64,000 bases of DNA from JBMNMU01 sp050953505 (GCA_050953505.1 JBMNMU010000001.1:806001-870000); one strand, 5' to 3'. Positions 16,740 to 26,113 are shown, counted from the stretch's first letter. Translations and numbers: made by a program. The notes: generated from the letters alone by a model not told the origin.

Positions 16740-17909
16740 ATGAATAGAGTCATTTTAATTGTTATAGACAGCCTAGGCATTGGTGCCATGCCTAATGCAG
16801 AAGACTATGGGGACAAAGGAGCAAACACCTTAGGTCATATTGCCGAAGCCATGGAGGATTTTAAAATTCCAAACCTGATCAATCTTGGCCTTGGCTCCAT
16901 TGATGGGGTGGAAAACATTCAAAAGGTAAAGGAACCAATAGGCGCCTATGGAAGGATGGCTGAAAAATCCAATGGGAAGGACACTATCACAGGTCATTGG
17001 GAGATAGCAGGCCTTTATACCGAGGTTCCCTTCAAAACCTTTCCTGATGGTTTCCCTCAAGATTTTATGAATGCATTTGAAGAGGCCATCGGCAGAAAGA
17101 CTCTAGGAAATTATGCCGCATCCGGAACAGAAATTATCGAAGAATTAGGTCCGGAGCACGAAAAAACCGGGAGCCCTATTATCTATACTTCTGCTGATAG
17201 TGTATTCCAAATCGCTGCCAATACGGGAGTGATTCCCCTAGAAGAGCTTTATCGTATCTGCGAGATCGCTAGGGAGATGCTTGTAGGGGAGGTACAAGTA
17301 GGACGAGTCATCGCCAGGCCCTATACTATTGAAAATGGGCAAAGAGTAAGAACCTCAGATAGAAAAGACTATGCTGTTTCTCCAAGTGGAAAGACTATGC
17401 TAGATCATGTTAAGGATGAAGGAAAAACTGTATACGCAGTAGGGAAAATAAGCGACATCTTCAACGGACAGGGTGTAAGTATCTCCGTTCATACAGACAA
17501 CAATATGGATGGGGTGGATAAGACCTTGGAGGCGATTCATCAGGAATTCTCAGGCTTGATTTTTTCAAATTTAGTGGACTTTGATTCAAAATATGGACAT
17601 CGCAGGGATGCCACCGGCTACGGAAAAGCCTTAGAGGAATTTGATAGCAGGCTTCCTGAAATTTTTTCCGCTATGAAGGATCAGGATGTTCTCATATTAT
17701 GTGCGGACCATGGAAATGACCCAGCCCATACTGGATGGGATCACACTAGAGAATATGTGCCTGTTATGATTTATGGAAAAGGGGTAAAGCCTGGTGTAAA
17801 TTTAGGTACAAGGCAATCCTTTGCTGATATAGGAGCTACTATAACTGATCTTTTGAAGGCGAAAAACACAGAGATCGGAGAAAGCTTTTTAGATAAAATT
17901 ATGAAGTGA
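16740..17909 (+). CDS. deoB: Phosphopentomutase
   Basis: The 389-residue protein matches DeoB along its whole length. N-terminal IDSLGIGAMPNAEDYGD carries a metal-binding Asp, SNGKDTITGHWE contains the phosphorylated threonine, and DHGNDP and HTGWDHTREYVPV hold the remaining Mn ligands. It converts (deoxy)ribose 1-phosphate to the 5-phosphate in nucleoside breakdown. ATG 16740 is preferred to an in-frame GTG at 16725 because AGAAGGTGAG lies at correct spacing for the ATG. It is followed by pyrimidine-nucleoside phosphorylase, which supplies its substrate, and then dacF, an arrangement close to drm-pupG-dacF of Bacillus. Confidence 0.96.
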   Translation: MNRVILIVIDSLGIGAMPNAEDYGDKGANTLGHIAEAMEDFKIPNLINLGLGSIDGVENIQKVKEPIGAYGRMAEKSNGKDTITGHWEIAGLYTEVPFKTFPDGFPQDFMNAFEEAIGRKTLGNYAASGTEIIEELGPEHEKTGSPIIYTSADSVFQIAANTGVIPLEELYRICEIAREMLVGEVQVGRVIARPYTIENGQRVRTSDRKDYAVSPSGKTMLDHVKDEGKTVYAVGKISDIFNGQGVSISVHTDNNMDGVDKTLEAIHQEFSGLIFSNLVDFDSKYGHRRDATGYGKALEEFDSRLPEIFSAMKDQDVLILCADHGNDPAHTGWDHTREYVPVMIYGKGVKPGVNLGTRQSFADIGATITDLLKAKNTEIGESFLDKIMK

Positions 17910-17995
17910 GTCAGAGGTACCATCCCTTTGCCTCACTTATTTGTATGTAGAATTTAATGAAGTCCATATCTCAAACTCAATAGGAGGTGTTTCCA

Positions 17996-19300
17996 GTGAA
18001 CATGGTAGATATTATCTATAAAAAAAGAGAAGGTCAGCCCCTTACAGAAGAGGAGATTCAATATTTTGTCACAGGATATACTGATGGACGCATACCAGAT
18101 TATCAGGCCTCGGCGCTTTTGATGGCAATATATTTTCAAGGGATGAATAAGGAAGAAACCTACCACTTGACAAAGGTAATGATGCATTCAGGTGATGTTG
18201 TAGATCTATCGCAAATCAAGGGAATTAAGGTGGATAAACATAGCACTGGTGGAGTGGGCGATAAAACCACCCTCATTGTAGGGCCCCTAGCAGCAGCCTG
18301 CCAGGTACCTGTTGCCAAAATGTCAGGTAGGGGGCTGGGCTTTACTGGAGGCACCATAGACAAATTAGAAGCCATCCCAAGCTTTCAAACCACTGTAGAA
18401 GAAAATGCATTTATAGATCAGGTGAATGGTATTGGCCTTGCTATTATCGGCCAGACAGCCCATATTGCACCGGCTGATAAAAGCCTGTATGCCTTAAGGG
18501 ATGTAACAGCAACTGTAGAGAACCTTAGCCTGATTACTTCAAGTATCATGAGCAAAAAGTTGGCTTCAGGCAGCGATGCTATTGTCCTTGATGTGAAATG
18601 GGGAACGGGGGCCTTTATGGAAAGTTTAGAGGAAGCTGAGGAGCTAGGAAGGCTCATGGTGGATATTGGTCAAGAAATCGGAAAGAAAACCTTGGCGGTG
18701 ATTACAGATATGAACCAACCCCTAGGCAAAGCAGTAGGAAATAGTCTAGAGGTCATAGAGGCTATAGAAACCTTGAAGGGTAGAGGGCCAGAAGACATTA
18801 TGGAGCTTTCCCTTAAACTAGCCGCCTATATGATATTTGCTGGAGGTAAAGCTGCCTCTCCTGAAGAGGGCTATGAACTAGCGAAAAATGCACTGGAAAC
18901 AGGGGCGGCCTTAAAGAAGCTAGAGGCACTAATAAAAAGTCAAGGGGGAGATGTTGGAGTTGTGGGCGATTATTCCTTATTCCCACAAGCTGCTTATCAG
19001 GAAAAAGTGATAGCTAATAAAGATGGTATCATACAATCCATAGATGCAAGGGCAATCGGTCTAGCCTCTCAGCATTCGGGAGCAGGTAGAGCGCGAAAGG
19101 AAGACAGCATAGATTTAGCTGCCGGCATTGTACTAGGTTACAAGGTGGGAGATGAGGTGGCAAAGGGCGATATTTTAGCAACCATCTATGGCAATGACAG
19201 TGGAAAGATAAGGCAGGCAGCTGAAGAAGCAGAAAAAGCCTTCGCCATCGGAGCAGAAAAACCAGTCCTACAGCAGCTAGTCAAGAAGATACTGGACTAA
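17996..19300 (+). CDS. pdp: Pyrimidine-nucleoside phosphorylase
   Basis: The 434-residue protein begins NMVDIIYKKREG and carries the phosphate-binding KHSTGGVGDKTT loop and GRGLGFTGGTIDKLE, both diagnostic of the thymidine/pyrimidine nucleoside phosphorylase family. It cleaves uridine and thymidine with phosphate to base and (deoxy)ribose 1-phosphate, which the upstream DeoB then isomerises. GTG 17996 sits eight bases after AGGAGG and gives the N-terminus usual for Pdp. An earlier in-frame GTG at 17987 overlaps the Shine-Dalgarno, and the ATG at 18002 is too far from it. The Pdp rather than DeoA name rests on overall similarity to Bacillus Pdp from memory; the two families are close. Confidence 0.95.
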   Translation: MNMVDIIYKKREGQPLTEEEIQYFVTGYTDGRIPDYQASALLMAIYFQGMNKEETYHLTKVMMHSGDVVDLSQIKGIKVDKHSTGGVGDKTTLIVGPLAAACQVPVAKMSGRGLGFTGGTIDKLEAIPSFQTTVEENAFIDQVNGIGLAIIGQTAHIAPADKSLYALRDVTATVENLSLITSSIMSKKLASGSDAIVLDVKWGTGAFMESLEEAEELGRLMVDIGQEIGKKTLAVITDMNQPLGKAVGNSLEVIEAIETLKGRGPEDIMELSLKLAAYMIFAGGKAASPEEGYELAKNALETGAALKKLEALIKSQGGDVGVVGDYSLFPQAAYQEKVIANKDGIIQSIDARAIGLASQHSGAGRARKEDSIDLAAGIVLGYKVGDEVAKGDILATIYGNDSGKIRQAAEEAEKAFAIGAEKPVLQQLVKKILD

Positions 19301-19327
19301 ATGTTATTAAATGTATAATCACAAAAA

Positions 19328-19375
19328 ATAAATAACCGCCCTGTCCTGAGAAGATGAGCGGTTATTTATAACTAA
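19328..19375 (+). terminator. Hairpin terminator after pdp
   Basis: A perfect 12-bp stem (ATAAATAACCGC at 19328-19339, GCGGTTATTTAT at 19358-19369) lies 27 bases after the pdp stop. The downstream tract is only mildly T-rich; on the opposite strand the stem runs into TTTTTTGT. A second small inverted repeat (GCTAACCG / CGGTAGC, 19387-19406) follows. Confidence 0.6.
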
Positions 19376-19525
19376 GATTTTCCTGGGCTAACCGTTTACC
19401 GGTAGCACCTCTTACATTTATACTAGCATTTCAAATATCCTATGTCAATGCTATAAAATGTTTATGGCATAAAACCCTCAGAAAATCAATATCCTATATT
19501 AGATTGAAAGAAGGGGGTTTTTGTT

Positions 19526-20995
19526 TTGTTTAATTATAGAAGAATAGCATTGGTTTTGGTGGTGCTATTGATTATGGCATTGATTCCATGGGCCTCCAAT
19601 GCGGATGAGTTACCAATTATGGTTCTTTCTGATCAGATTGGAGAGGTAGCTCAGGATGAGTCGCCTTCTCTTGAGACTCCAAGCCAGACGGCAAGCCAGG
19701 CTGCAGATGTGGCTAAATATCTGGTGGTTTCAGACCAGAAAGCTGAAGAAACACAAAATTTAGCACCAGATCAAACACAAACACCACCTGAAAAAACTGC
19801 ATCAGAACAAGCAGTGCAAGGGCAAACCACGCCAGATAACGAGGCAACTGATAATACAACAACAGAAAACCAAGCAACAAATAACAAGACAACAGATAAT
19901 ACGGCAGCAGATAACCCAGCCATGGAGGTTGACGCCAAATCTGCCATTTTAATAGACGCAGGCACAGGTACCGTTTTATTTGAAAAGAATGCCCATGAAC
20001 AGCTCCCCCCTGCCAGTGTAACCAAAATCATGACGATGCTCCTCATCATGGAAGCTGTGGAAAAAGGGCAGATTAGCCTAGATGATATGGTTACCATCAG
20101 TGAGCGTGCCGCCAGTATGGGTGGTAGTCAGATGTATATGGAGCCAGGAGAACAGCATACCTTAGAGACCTTGATGCAAGGGATTGCTATTGTAAGTGCT
20201 AACGATGGATGTGTAGCTGCAGCAGAGCACCATTCTGGAACAGTGGAAATCTTTGTAGAGAACATGAATAAAAGGGCAAAAGAACTTGGGATGGAAAATA
20301 CCAACTTTGTAAATACAAACGGACTTCCTGTAGCCAATCACTATACAACAGCATATGATATAGCATTAATGTCAAAGGAACTACTGAAGCACAAAAAAAC
20401 ACAGGAATGGTTCAACACCTGGATGACCAATATAACCGTAGGCCTTCCAGGGAAAAAACAGACAGAGCTTGGTTTGACCAATACCAATAGGTTAATCAAA
20501 ACCTATTCTGGAGCCAATGGTATCAAAACAGGCTTCACTCAAGAAGCAATGTATTGCTTGTCTGCTTCAGCCACAAGAGGAGATTTAACCCTTATTGCTG
20601 TTATTATGGGAAGCCCTAGCTCAAAGGTGAGATTTGCTGAAGCCGCTAAACTCTTAGATTACGGCTTTGCAAGCTATGACTCGGTAATTCTTGCAGAAAA
20701 GGGAGAGCCACTAGGAACAGCTATCATAGAAAAGGGATCCCCCAATATGATTAATGCAGTAGCACCAGAAGAAATCAGCGTACTGATAAAAAAAGGAGAG
20801 CAAGATAGCATAAGGGCCGAGTTTGAATTAAATAAATCCATTCGTGCACCCCTTTCAAAGTCTGAGGAAATCGGCGAGTTGGTAGTGTATAAGCATGATC
20901 AGGAATTATCCAGGTATCCTTTGGTTGCAGAAGAAGCATCAGATAAGGCCAGTCTTTTGGAGCTATACATACGAATGATGAGAACTTTAAATTAA
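19526..20995 (+). CDS. dacF: D-alanyl-D-alanine carboxypeptidase (PBP5/DacF family)
   Basis: The 489-residue protein starts at a TTG eight bases after GAAGGGGG and has a signal peptide (hydrophobic residues 6-24). An unusual Thr/Asn/Asp/Gln-rich linker of about 110 residues follows, then the penicillin-binding domain. Active-site motifs are SVTK (SxxK), SAN (SxN) and KTG in GIKTGFT. A C-terminal PBP5-type beta domain completes the protein. It trims the terminal D-alanine of peptidoglycan stem peptides outside the membrane. The position after deoB and pdp equals that of dacF in Bacillus, where it is a forespore gene. A spoIIA operon does not follow here; a pilus locus does. The linker is longer than is usual for the family. 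Confidence 0.93.
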   Translation: MFNYRRIALVLVVLLIMALIPWASNADELPIMVLSDQIGEVAQDESPSLETPSQTASQAADVAKYLVVSDQKAEETQNLAPDQTQTPPEKTASEQAVQGQTTPDNEATDNTTTENQATNNKTTDNTAADNPAMEVDAKSAILIDAGTGTVLFEKNAHEQLPPASVTKIMTMLLIMEAVEKGQISLDDMVTISERAASMGGSQMYMEPGEQHTLETLMQGIAIVSANDGCVAAAEHHSGTVEIFVENMNKRAKELGMENTNFVNTNGLPVANHYTTAYDIALMSKELLKHKKTQEWFNTWMTNITVGLPGKKQTELGLTNTNRLIKTYSGANGIKTGFTQEAMYCLSASATRGDLTLIAVIMGSPSSKVRFAEAAKLLDYGFASYDSVILAEKGEPLGTAIIEKGSPNMINAVAPEEISVLIKKGEQDSIRAEFELNKSIRAPLSKSEEIGELVVYKHDQELSRYPLVAEEASDKASLLELYIRMMRTLN

Positions 20996-21053
20996 AGTGA
21001 ATGACTCTGCCGCCTTAATGATTCTAGACCGAAATGGAGGAGCAGGATAAGTA

Positions 21054-21311
21054 ATGAATGAATATGTTATAGCTTTTTCTTCATTTTATAGAGCTATGTA
21101 TGCTCAGGAAAAGCTACAGGAAAACCGTATTCGGGCAGACCTAAGGAAAATACCCCCAAATGTATTAAAATCCTGTGGTTATGCCGTTTATCTCAGGACA
21201 GAATCTATTGCACCTGCCTTGAAAGTTCTGGCAGCCAATCAGATTACACCAAGAGGTGTATACGTTCTGGAAAATAGGGATGGATCACTGACTTATAGAC
21301 AAATAGCATGA
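21054..21311 (+). CDS. DUF3343 small protein
   Basis: The 85-residue protein matches the DUF3343 family, proposed to be Se/S carrier-like. The diagnostic features are the N-terminal AFSS-F-RAMYAQEKL region and CGYAVYL near residue 42. It is cytoplasmic and has no membrane segment. The ATG at 21054 follows GGAGGAGCAGG. It lies 58 bases after dacF and is closed by a strong terminator, so it probably belongs with dacF or is alone. There are no selenium-related genes nearby. Confidence 0.8.
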   Translation: MNEYVIAFSSFYRAMYAQEKLQENRIRADLRKIPPNVLKSCGYAVYLRTESIAPALKVLAANQITPRGVYVLENRDGSLTYRQIA

Positions 21312-21318
21312 TATTATA

Positions 21319-21360
21319 GGAAAGGTGCCAGATTGGAAAATATGTCTGGCACCTTTTCCA
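21319..21360 (+). terminator. Hairpin terminator after the DUF3343 gene
   Basis: GGAAAGGTGCCAGA at 21319-21332 pairs with TCTGGCACCTTTT at 21345-21357, ending in a T-run. It is 8 bases past the stop codon. The stem resembles a repeated GGTGCC/GGTGTC palindrome family also seen at 21416 and 47708. Confidence 0.75.
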
Positions 21361-21415
21361 ATTTAAAACCTCCAACACATTGCAACAACAAATTTTTGGT
21401 CGTAAAATAGCAAAA

Positions 21416-21428
21416 GGTGTCTGACACC
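21416..21428. repeat. REP-like palindrome GGTGTCTGACACC
   Basis: A perfect 6+1+6 palindrome lies in the pilC upstream region. Close relatives are at 47708-47720 and, less exactly, in the terminator at 21319. A TATAAT at 21441-21446 follows it and could be the -10 of the pilC promoter. Confidence 0.5.
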
Positions 21429-21478
21429 ATCCAATTATGGTATAATGAGGTTTAGTATAAGAATGTTGGGGTGTGCGT

Positions 21479-22684
21479 ATGCAAGAATACAAATGCGTGG
21501 TAAAGGGACTGGACGGAAAAACTACGAAAAACTACAAAATCAAGGCAGCGGACGAGGAAGCTTTAATAAGGCAATTAAAAGCTGACAGGTTATATCTTAT
21601 TAAATATCAGAAGGTTGAACAGAAAAAAGATGTGGTGGGAGGCAATAAGATAAAGCTGTCCTTAAAAGATATTGCCATTTTTTCTAGACAGCTTTCCTCC
21701 ATGCTTGCTGCCGGTGTAACCCTAATGACAGCACTAAATATTCTATACCTACAAATGGAAAAAAAGAATGTAAAAGAGAGCATCAAAAGATTATATGAGA
21801 GCGTCCAAAAGGGGGACCAGCTATCCGAAGCCTTGAAAAAACAAGAAGGTGTCTACCCGGAAATAATGATTAGCATGATAGAGGCCGGAGAAGTCAGCGG
21901 CCGGTTGGATAGTATTATGGAAAAGTTAGCAGATACCTTTGAAAAAGAAGTAAAGCTGAGGAATAAAATAAAATCCTCCATGATGTATCCCATTGTGCTA
22001 GCAGCACTTTGCATCGGAGTAGTATTGGTTCTGGTGATTAAGGTTCTTCCTGTGTTCCTGTCCATGTTTACGGAAGATATGGTCTTGCCGTTGCCCACAA
22101 GGATTCTTCTTGCTTTTTCTAATCTTTTGATAGGCTATTGGCATGTTATCCTATTGCTCATTGTGGGTATTGTCTTTGTAGTAAGAGTCTATATAAATAC
22201 AGAACAAGGAATAAGAAAGTGGCATTCTTTGCTGCTGAGTCTCCCTGTCATAGGCAGCACGGTTTCCAAAATCTCTGCTGTACGATTTACAAGAACCCTC
22301 GGGACACTTTTAGCCAGTGGTATGACTTTAATCCAGTCCCTGGAAAACGTAATTAAAGTAGTAGGAAACAGAGTAGTTATGGATGGACTTGAAGTAATCA
22401 AGGAAGATATAAGAACTGGGATGCCCCTGTCTCAATCACTGCGCAAGGCAAATATTTTACCCCCTATGGTATATTTTATGATTAGTATAGGAGAAGAAGC
22501 GGGTACCATAGAAGATATGCTAGAAAAGACTGCGGAGTATTTCGATGATGAAGTGGAAAACTCTATTGCTAAGCTGGTGACCCTGTTGGAGCCTGCTCTT
22601 ATTGTATTTATGGCTATTGTTGTAGGAGGTATTATTATCGCCACCATGCTACCAATTTTTGATATTTATCAAACCGTAGGTTAA
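21479..22684 (+). CDS. pilC: Type IV pilus inner-membrane platform protein PilC
   Basis: The 401-residue protein is a GspF/PilC family member with two T2SSF cytoplasmic domains and three membrane segments (about 170-190, 215-237 and 372-395). FSRQLSSMLAAGVTL near residue 65 and RFTRTLGTLLASGMTL near 265 are the two repeat signatures. It is the membrane platform on which the PilB and PilT motors act. The chosen start is ATG 21479; an in-frame GTG at 21473 is less well spaced from TTGGGG. It is the first gene of the pilus operon and follows a TATAAT at 21441. Confidence 0.95.
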   Translation: MQEYKCVVKGLDGKTTKNYKIKAADEEALIRQLKADRLYLIKYQKVEQKKDVVGGNKIKLSLKDIAIFSRQLSSMLAAGVTLMTALNILYLQMEKKNVKESIKRLYESVQKGDQLSEALKKQEGVYPEIMISMIEAGEVSGRLDSIMEKLADTFEKEVKLRNKIKSSMMYPIVLAALCIGVVLVLVIKVLPVFLSMFTEDMVLPLPTRILLAFSNLLIGYWHVILLLIVGIVFVVRVYINTEQGIRKWHSLLLSLPVIGSTVSKISAVRFTRTLGTLLASGMTLIQSLENVIKVVGNRVVMDGLEVIKEDIRTGMPLSQSLRKANILPPMVYFMISIGEEAGTIEDMLEKTAEYFDDEVENSIAKLVTLLEPALIVFMAIVVGGIIIATMLPIFDIYQTVG

Positions 22685-22768
22685 AGAATATGAGCAGGAT
22701 TACATTTACCGGCAAAGGGATGAACATACCAACATACAATAAAAATATGCTTACGGAGGTAAACTATT

Positions 22769-23803
22769 TTGGGATCATTACTATCCATAGATATAGGGAA
22801 GAAAAATTTACATATAGTGGAAGGCAAGTTTAAAAAGAATAACGTAATGGTTGGAAGGATGGCAAGCTTTCAGATTCCTAAAGGTGTTTTCCAGGGAGAA
22901 GCCATCTTTAGTCCAAAACTTCTTACCGAAACCATTTCAAAGGCTGCCCGCTCTTTTTCATCAAAATCAGCGGTGATTACCATTGATGCTTTTGGTACAA
23001 TTGTTCGGGATGTTGATTTACCCTCTGGCAAGCCAAGAGAAATCGCTGAGATAATAAAGAATGAAATGATTCAGGCCTTTCATATAGACTCGGGGGACGT
23101 TATCCAGTATAAAAAAATCGGCAAAGTTACAGAAGAAGATGCTGTGTTAGATCGTTACCGGGTAGCGGCACTCAATCAGGAATGGGTACACTCATACTAT
23201 AATGTATTATCAGATACCAAGTTGAAACCTAGAGCCATGGATATCAATATCAATGCAGTGGATAAGCTTTTTGACGGGGACGTAATAATTAATAAAAAAC
23301 CACTAAAGGATGCGGGAACCATGCTCATTGACTTTGGGCATACCATTACCACGGTTTATATTATATCAAAAGGCCAACCCTTTTTCTTTAGACAACTGGA
23401 AACCGGTTGCGGGGAGATTGAAAGCCTGATCAGCGCAAATACCTTTCAAACAGCAGAAGACATAAGAAAGATGAAAGAAGAAGGCTTTAATTTTTTTCGT
23501 GTAGACGAAGACGCAGCCAAATATTATGACTTGTTTAGTCCTTTTCTATATAACCTGATGGACGAGATCAGAAAAGTGATCGGGTTTTATGTAAGCCGGT
23601 ATAGGGGTGCTGTCCAGCAGATATATCTTTTTGGAGGAGGCAGCAACCTGGTTGGATTTTCGCAATACTGCGAGAATAATTTTGGTGTTCCCACAGAGCA
23701 AATTGTCAGCCTCTCAAATGTTAAGATAAAATCTCCAGCGACATCTATTGCTCCCTATGTAAATGCAATAGGTGGGCTCATACGTTACGAAGGGCGAAAG
23801 TAG
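22769..23803 (+). CDS. pilM: Type IV pilus assembly protein PilM
   Basis: The 344-residue actin-like protein starts at a TTG after ACGGAGG. It opens with SIDIGKKNLHIVEG, the first phosphate-binding loop; a second (LIDFGHTITTVYIISKG) and the third (FGGGSNLVG) follow as in FtsA/PilM proteins. It forms a cytoplasmic ring that binds the short N-terminus of PilN. It lies 84 bases after pilC and 13 before pilN on the same strand. Confidence 0.93.
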   Translation: MGSLLSIDIGKKNLHIVEGKFKKNNVMVGRMASFQIPKGVFQGEAIFSPKLLTETISKAARSFSSKSAVITIDAFGTIVRDVDLPSGKPREIAEIIKNEMIQAFHIDSGDVIQYKKIGKVTEEDAVLDRYRVAALNQEWVHSYYNVLSDTKLKPRAMDININAVDKLFDGDVIINKKPLKDAGTMLIDFGHTITTVYIISKGQPFFFRQLETGCGEIESLISANTFQTAEDIRKMKEEGFNFFRVDEDAAKYYDLFSPFLYNLMDEIRKVIGFYVSRYRGAVQQIYLFGGGSNLVGFSQYCENNFGVPTEQIVSLSNVKIKSPATSIAPYVNAIGGLIRYEGRK

Positions 23804-23816
23804 GTGCTGAAAATAG

Positions 23817-24386
23817 ATGAGAGATTATAATTTTTTTGACGTCTATGAAAGAAAGAGGCAACCTGCCATTAATGGGAGGTCGCCCATCATGATTGGCATC
23901 ATTCTTGTGGTGTTATGTATCCTCTTATCTCTAGGTCTGTATCTGAGAAATACCATGTTACAAGCTCAAATTGATAATATGGCTGATGAATTGGCTCAGA
24001 TTCAGATTAGCAAAGAGTATCTAGAAGCCAACCGATTAATGACCAGCCTTGATGCTATGAAAGAGTACGATAAAGGCGCTGAGGTTGCCTTGAATAAATT
24101 TAACAAAAATCATGTTCTCACCACAGATTTTATTGGAAAGATTGTGAAAGCCATGCCAAACCTTGTTGTTTTGAATTCCTTTAATATGAATAATTCCGGC
24201 ATTGAAATGTCTTTCCGAGTTCCTGATAGAAAAGTGGCGGCCGAATTGGTATTGAATATGAAAAAGACTGAATTGTTCCATGATGTACAACTGAGTTCTG
24301 TATCGTCCAGTCAATCAGGGGAAGGCTATACATCCAGCATTTCATGCATATTGAAGGGTATTGAAGAGGCAGGTGGATTAGAATGA
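23817..24386 (+). CDS. pilN: Type IV pilus assembly protein PilN
   Basis: The 189-residue protein has a short cytoplasmic N-terminus starting MRDYNFFDVYERKR, where PilN proteins contact PilM. One membrane segment (about 22-42), a coiled coil and an extracytoplasmic ferredoxin-like domain follow. This topology and its place between pilM and a PilO-like gene support the call. Sequence conservation in the family is low. Its last four bases overlap the next gene (ATGA). Confidence 0.85.
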   Translation: MRDYNFFDVYERKRQPAINGRSPIMIGIILVVLCILLSLGLYLRNTMLQAQIDNMADELAQIQISKEYLEANRLMTSLDAMKEYDKGAEVALNKFNKNHVLTTDFIGKIVKAMPNLVVLNSFNMNNSGIEMSFRVPDRKVAAELVLNMKKTELFHDVQLSSVSSSQSGEGYTSSISCILKGIEEAGGLE

Positions 24387-25168
24387 ATGTGTGGAAGAAA
24401 CTTCCTTTTAGAACCATTACCAATACAAGGGATAAGAAACTATTGATTTTATTGTTGTTTATCGTGATTGTTTTTGCCTTTTATACCTTTATAATGGGTC
24501 CTTTTCTGAATAAGGGGGCTATTTTAGGAGAAGAGGCTAAACTTTTGGAGAGGCAGCTTGAACATGCACAAAATATCGCAACCAATCTTCCTATGATAAA
24601 AGGAGAAGAGAAAGAGTTGCGAAAATCTTTGGTGGAAAAATATGAAATTTTTTTCGACGACCTAAAAAGCGAAAGAATGCTACATTGGTTTGACTCCATT
24701 ATGGCATCAACGGGATTGCAGGCCAGCTTCTATTCACCCGGTGATGTGACTGTTTCTCCCATTGGCGTTGAAAACGCAACCCATGAGCCGCTTACATACC
24801 CTTTGTATGAGTTGGCGAGCAAAGCCAACCAGGCCGTGGCAGATGGGGACACCGCAAGTAAAGGCGATGCGTTCATAGGCTCCACTGATCAGGGGACATC
24901 GGATGCTGTATTAAATGGAGAGATCGGATTTCAATTTAACAATACCGGGTATTCCAATATTATAGCTTTCTTGAAAACAGTTGAAAGCATGAATAAAACC
25001 ATTATACCGAAGAGCATTAATATTTATAAATCAGAAGAAGGTGCAGGGCTGAGCGGAGAAATCACCCTAGGCTTGTATGCTATGGAAAAAGTGGGGGGAA
25101 AAGAAGAATCCTATTTACAATTTACGCCTATTACCCCTACAGAAAAGGTGGATCCTTTTACTCAATAA
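24383..25168 (+). CDS. pilO: PilO-like type IV pilus assembly protein
   Basis: The 261-residue bitopic protein has one membrane segment (about 20-40), then a coiled coil (45-75) and a periplasm-equivalent domain. This is the PilO plan: it pairs with PilN across the membrane. A 40-residue polar stretch near residues 140-180 is an insertion compared with a minimal PilO. Identification rests mainly on position, topology and the ATGA overlap with pilN, as PilO proteins diverge strongly. Confidence 0.75.
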   Translation: MNVWKKLPFRTITNTRDKKLLILLLFIVIVFAFYTFIMGPFLNKGAILGEEAKLLERQLEHAQNIATNLPMIKGEEKELRKSLVEKYEIFFDDLKSERMLHWFDSIMASTGLQASFYSPGDVTVSPIGVENATHEPLTYPLYELASKANQAVADGDTASKGDAFIGSTDQGTSDAVLNGEIGFQFNNTGYSNIIAFLKTVESMNKTIIPKSINIYKSEEGAGLSGEITLGLYAMEKVGGKEESYLQFTPITPTEKVDPFTQ

Positions 25169-25198
25169 CAAGTAAAGGATAGATTGTAGCGGAGTAGA

Positions 25199-25669
25199 AT
25201 GATTATGAAGCAGGTTACGAAAAATAACGCTGGATTGACCATTGTAGAACTTATGGTTTCAATAGCTTTGATTGGGATTATATTAGCAGGTTTTCTCCCG
25301 TTATTTGTTATGTCAGCAAATACCAACCAAAGATCTGAAACCACCCTTGATTCTACTTATATGGGTAAAGATGGAATGGAGTTTATCTATCATTTAAGCA
25401 GAGAATTTCCCTATGAAGATCTGACAGAGGCAATCTTAGAGCAATTTTCTGAAGAAAAAATGCCCCATGCAACATTAGTAAATTATAGTGGCCATGCCAG
25501 TATAAAAAAAATCGAATATGAGTATAGAGATGACAAATCCATGAATATTGAATTAAAGCCGGAGGGGAACTTGATTCGGGTAGAGGTTAAAGTTTATGAT
25601 GATTCATCTATGAATACAGTGAAGGCACAATATGAATCCTTATACTCTTGGACGGGAAGGGGTTATTAA
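25199..25669 (+). CDS. Prepilin-like protein (minor pilin, PilV/GspI type)
   Basis: The 156-residue protein has a type III leader, with cleavage expected after NNAG in NNAG-LTIVELMVS (the +5 Glu is present), followed by a hydrophobic helix. The rest is a small extracellular beta domain. Such minor pilins prime pilus assembly. A second ATG two codons later (25205) is equally possible. It lies 30 bases after pilO and is followed immediately by another prepilin gene. Confidence 0.85.
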   Translation: MIMKQVTKNNAGLTIVELMVSIALIGIILAGFLPLFVMSANTNQRSETTLDSTYMGKDGMEFIYHLSREFPYEDLTEAILEQFSEEKMPHATLVNYSGHASIKKIEYEYRDDKSMNIELKPEGNLIRVEVKVYDDSSMNTVKAQYESLYSWTGRGY

Positions 25670-25670
25670 A

Positions 25671-26099
25671 GTGAAGACTAATAATAAAGGATTTACTTTA
25701 ATAGAAGTAATTGTTTCTATGATACTGGTTGGAATTGTCGTATCAGTAATTTTCATGCCAATCAACTTTTCCTTTTTAAACCATGGTAGTCTACACGAAA
25801 AAGCATATATCATGTCAGATACAAGATATGCAATGGATTATCTAACCAGACAGATTAGACAATCCAGCCAGGTTGAAGTGACAGGAAATAAGATTAGAAC
25901 GGACTCCGGAGTGTACGGCCAAGAAGAGGGAAGCCTTGTAAAATATAATCATAAGGATGATGATCGTGGTGAGATCGTGGCTGAAGGAATAGATCAATTG
26001 ACAATCAATAAAGAAGGCAATGAAATTATCATCACCATTGGGGCAAAAGATAGCAAAGGAAAGGCTTATGGCCTCTCTTCCACCATAATTATTCGATAA
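25671..26099 (+). CDS. Prepilin-like protein (minor pilin, PilW/GspJ type)
   Basis: The 142-residue protein begins VKTNNKG-FTLIEVIVSM, a textbook prepilin cleavage site with Glu at +5. GTG 25671 is the likely start: it is one base after the stop of the upstream pilin and eight bases from GGGAAGGGG. A longer open frame from 25632 would overlap the upstream gene and lacks a site. The mature part has the R-x-x-M/A-MDYLTRQIR region seen in GspJ/PilW proteins. Confidence 0.85.
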   Translation: MKTNNKGFTLIEVIVSMILVGIVVSVIFMPINFSFLNHGSLHEKAYIMSDTRYAMDYLTRQIRQSSQVEVTGNKIRTDSGVYGQEEGSLVKYNHKDDDRGEIVAEGIDQLTINKEGNEIIITIGAKDSKGKAYGLSSTIIIR

Positions 26100-26113
26100 A
26101 AAGGAAAGTTATA

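Noticed and set aside
17904..17938. Terminator between deoB and pdp
   Set aside because: The AAGTGAG/CTCACTT stem is only 7 bp with a long loop and no T-run.
19380..19420. Riboswitch before dacF
   Set aside because: A small hairpin is present, but no known aptamer core could be matched.
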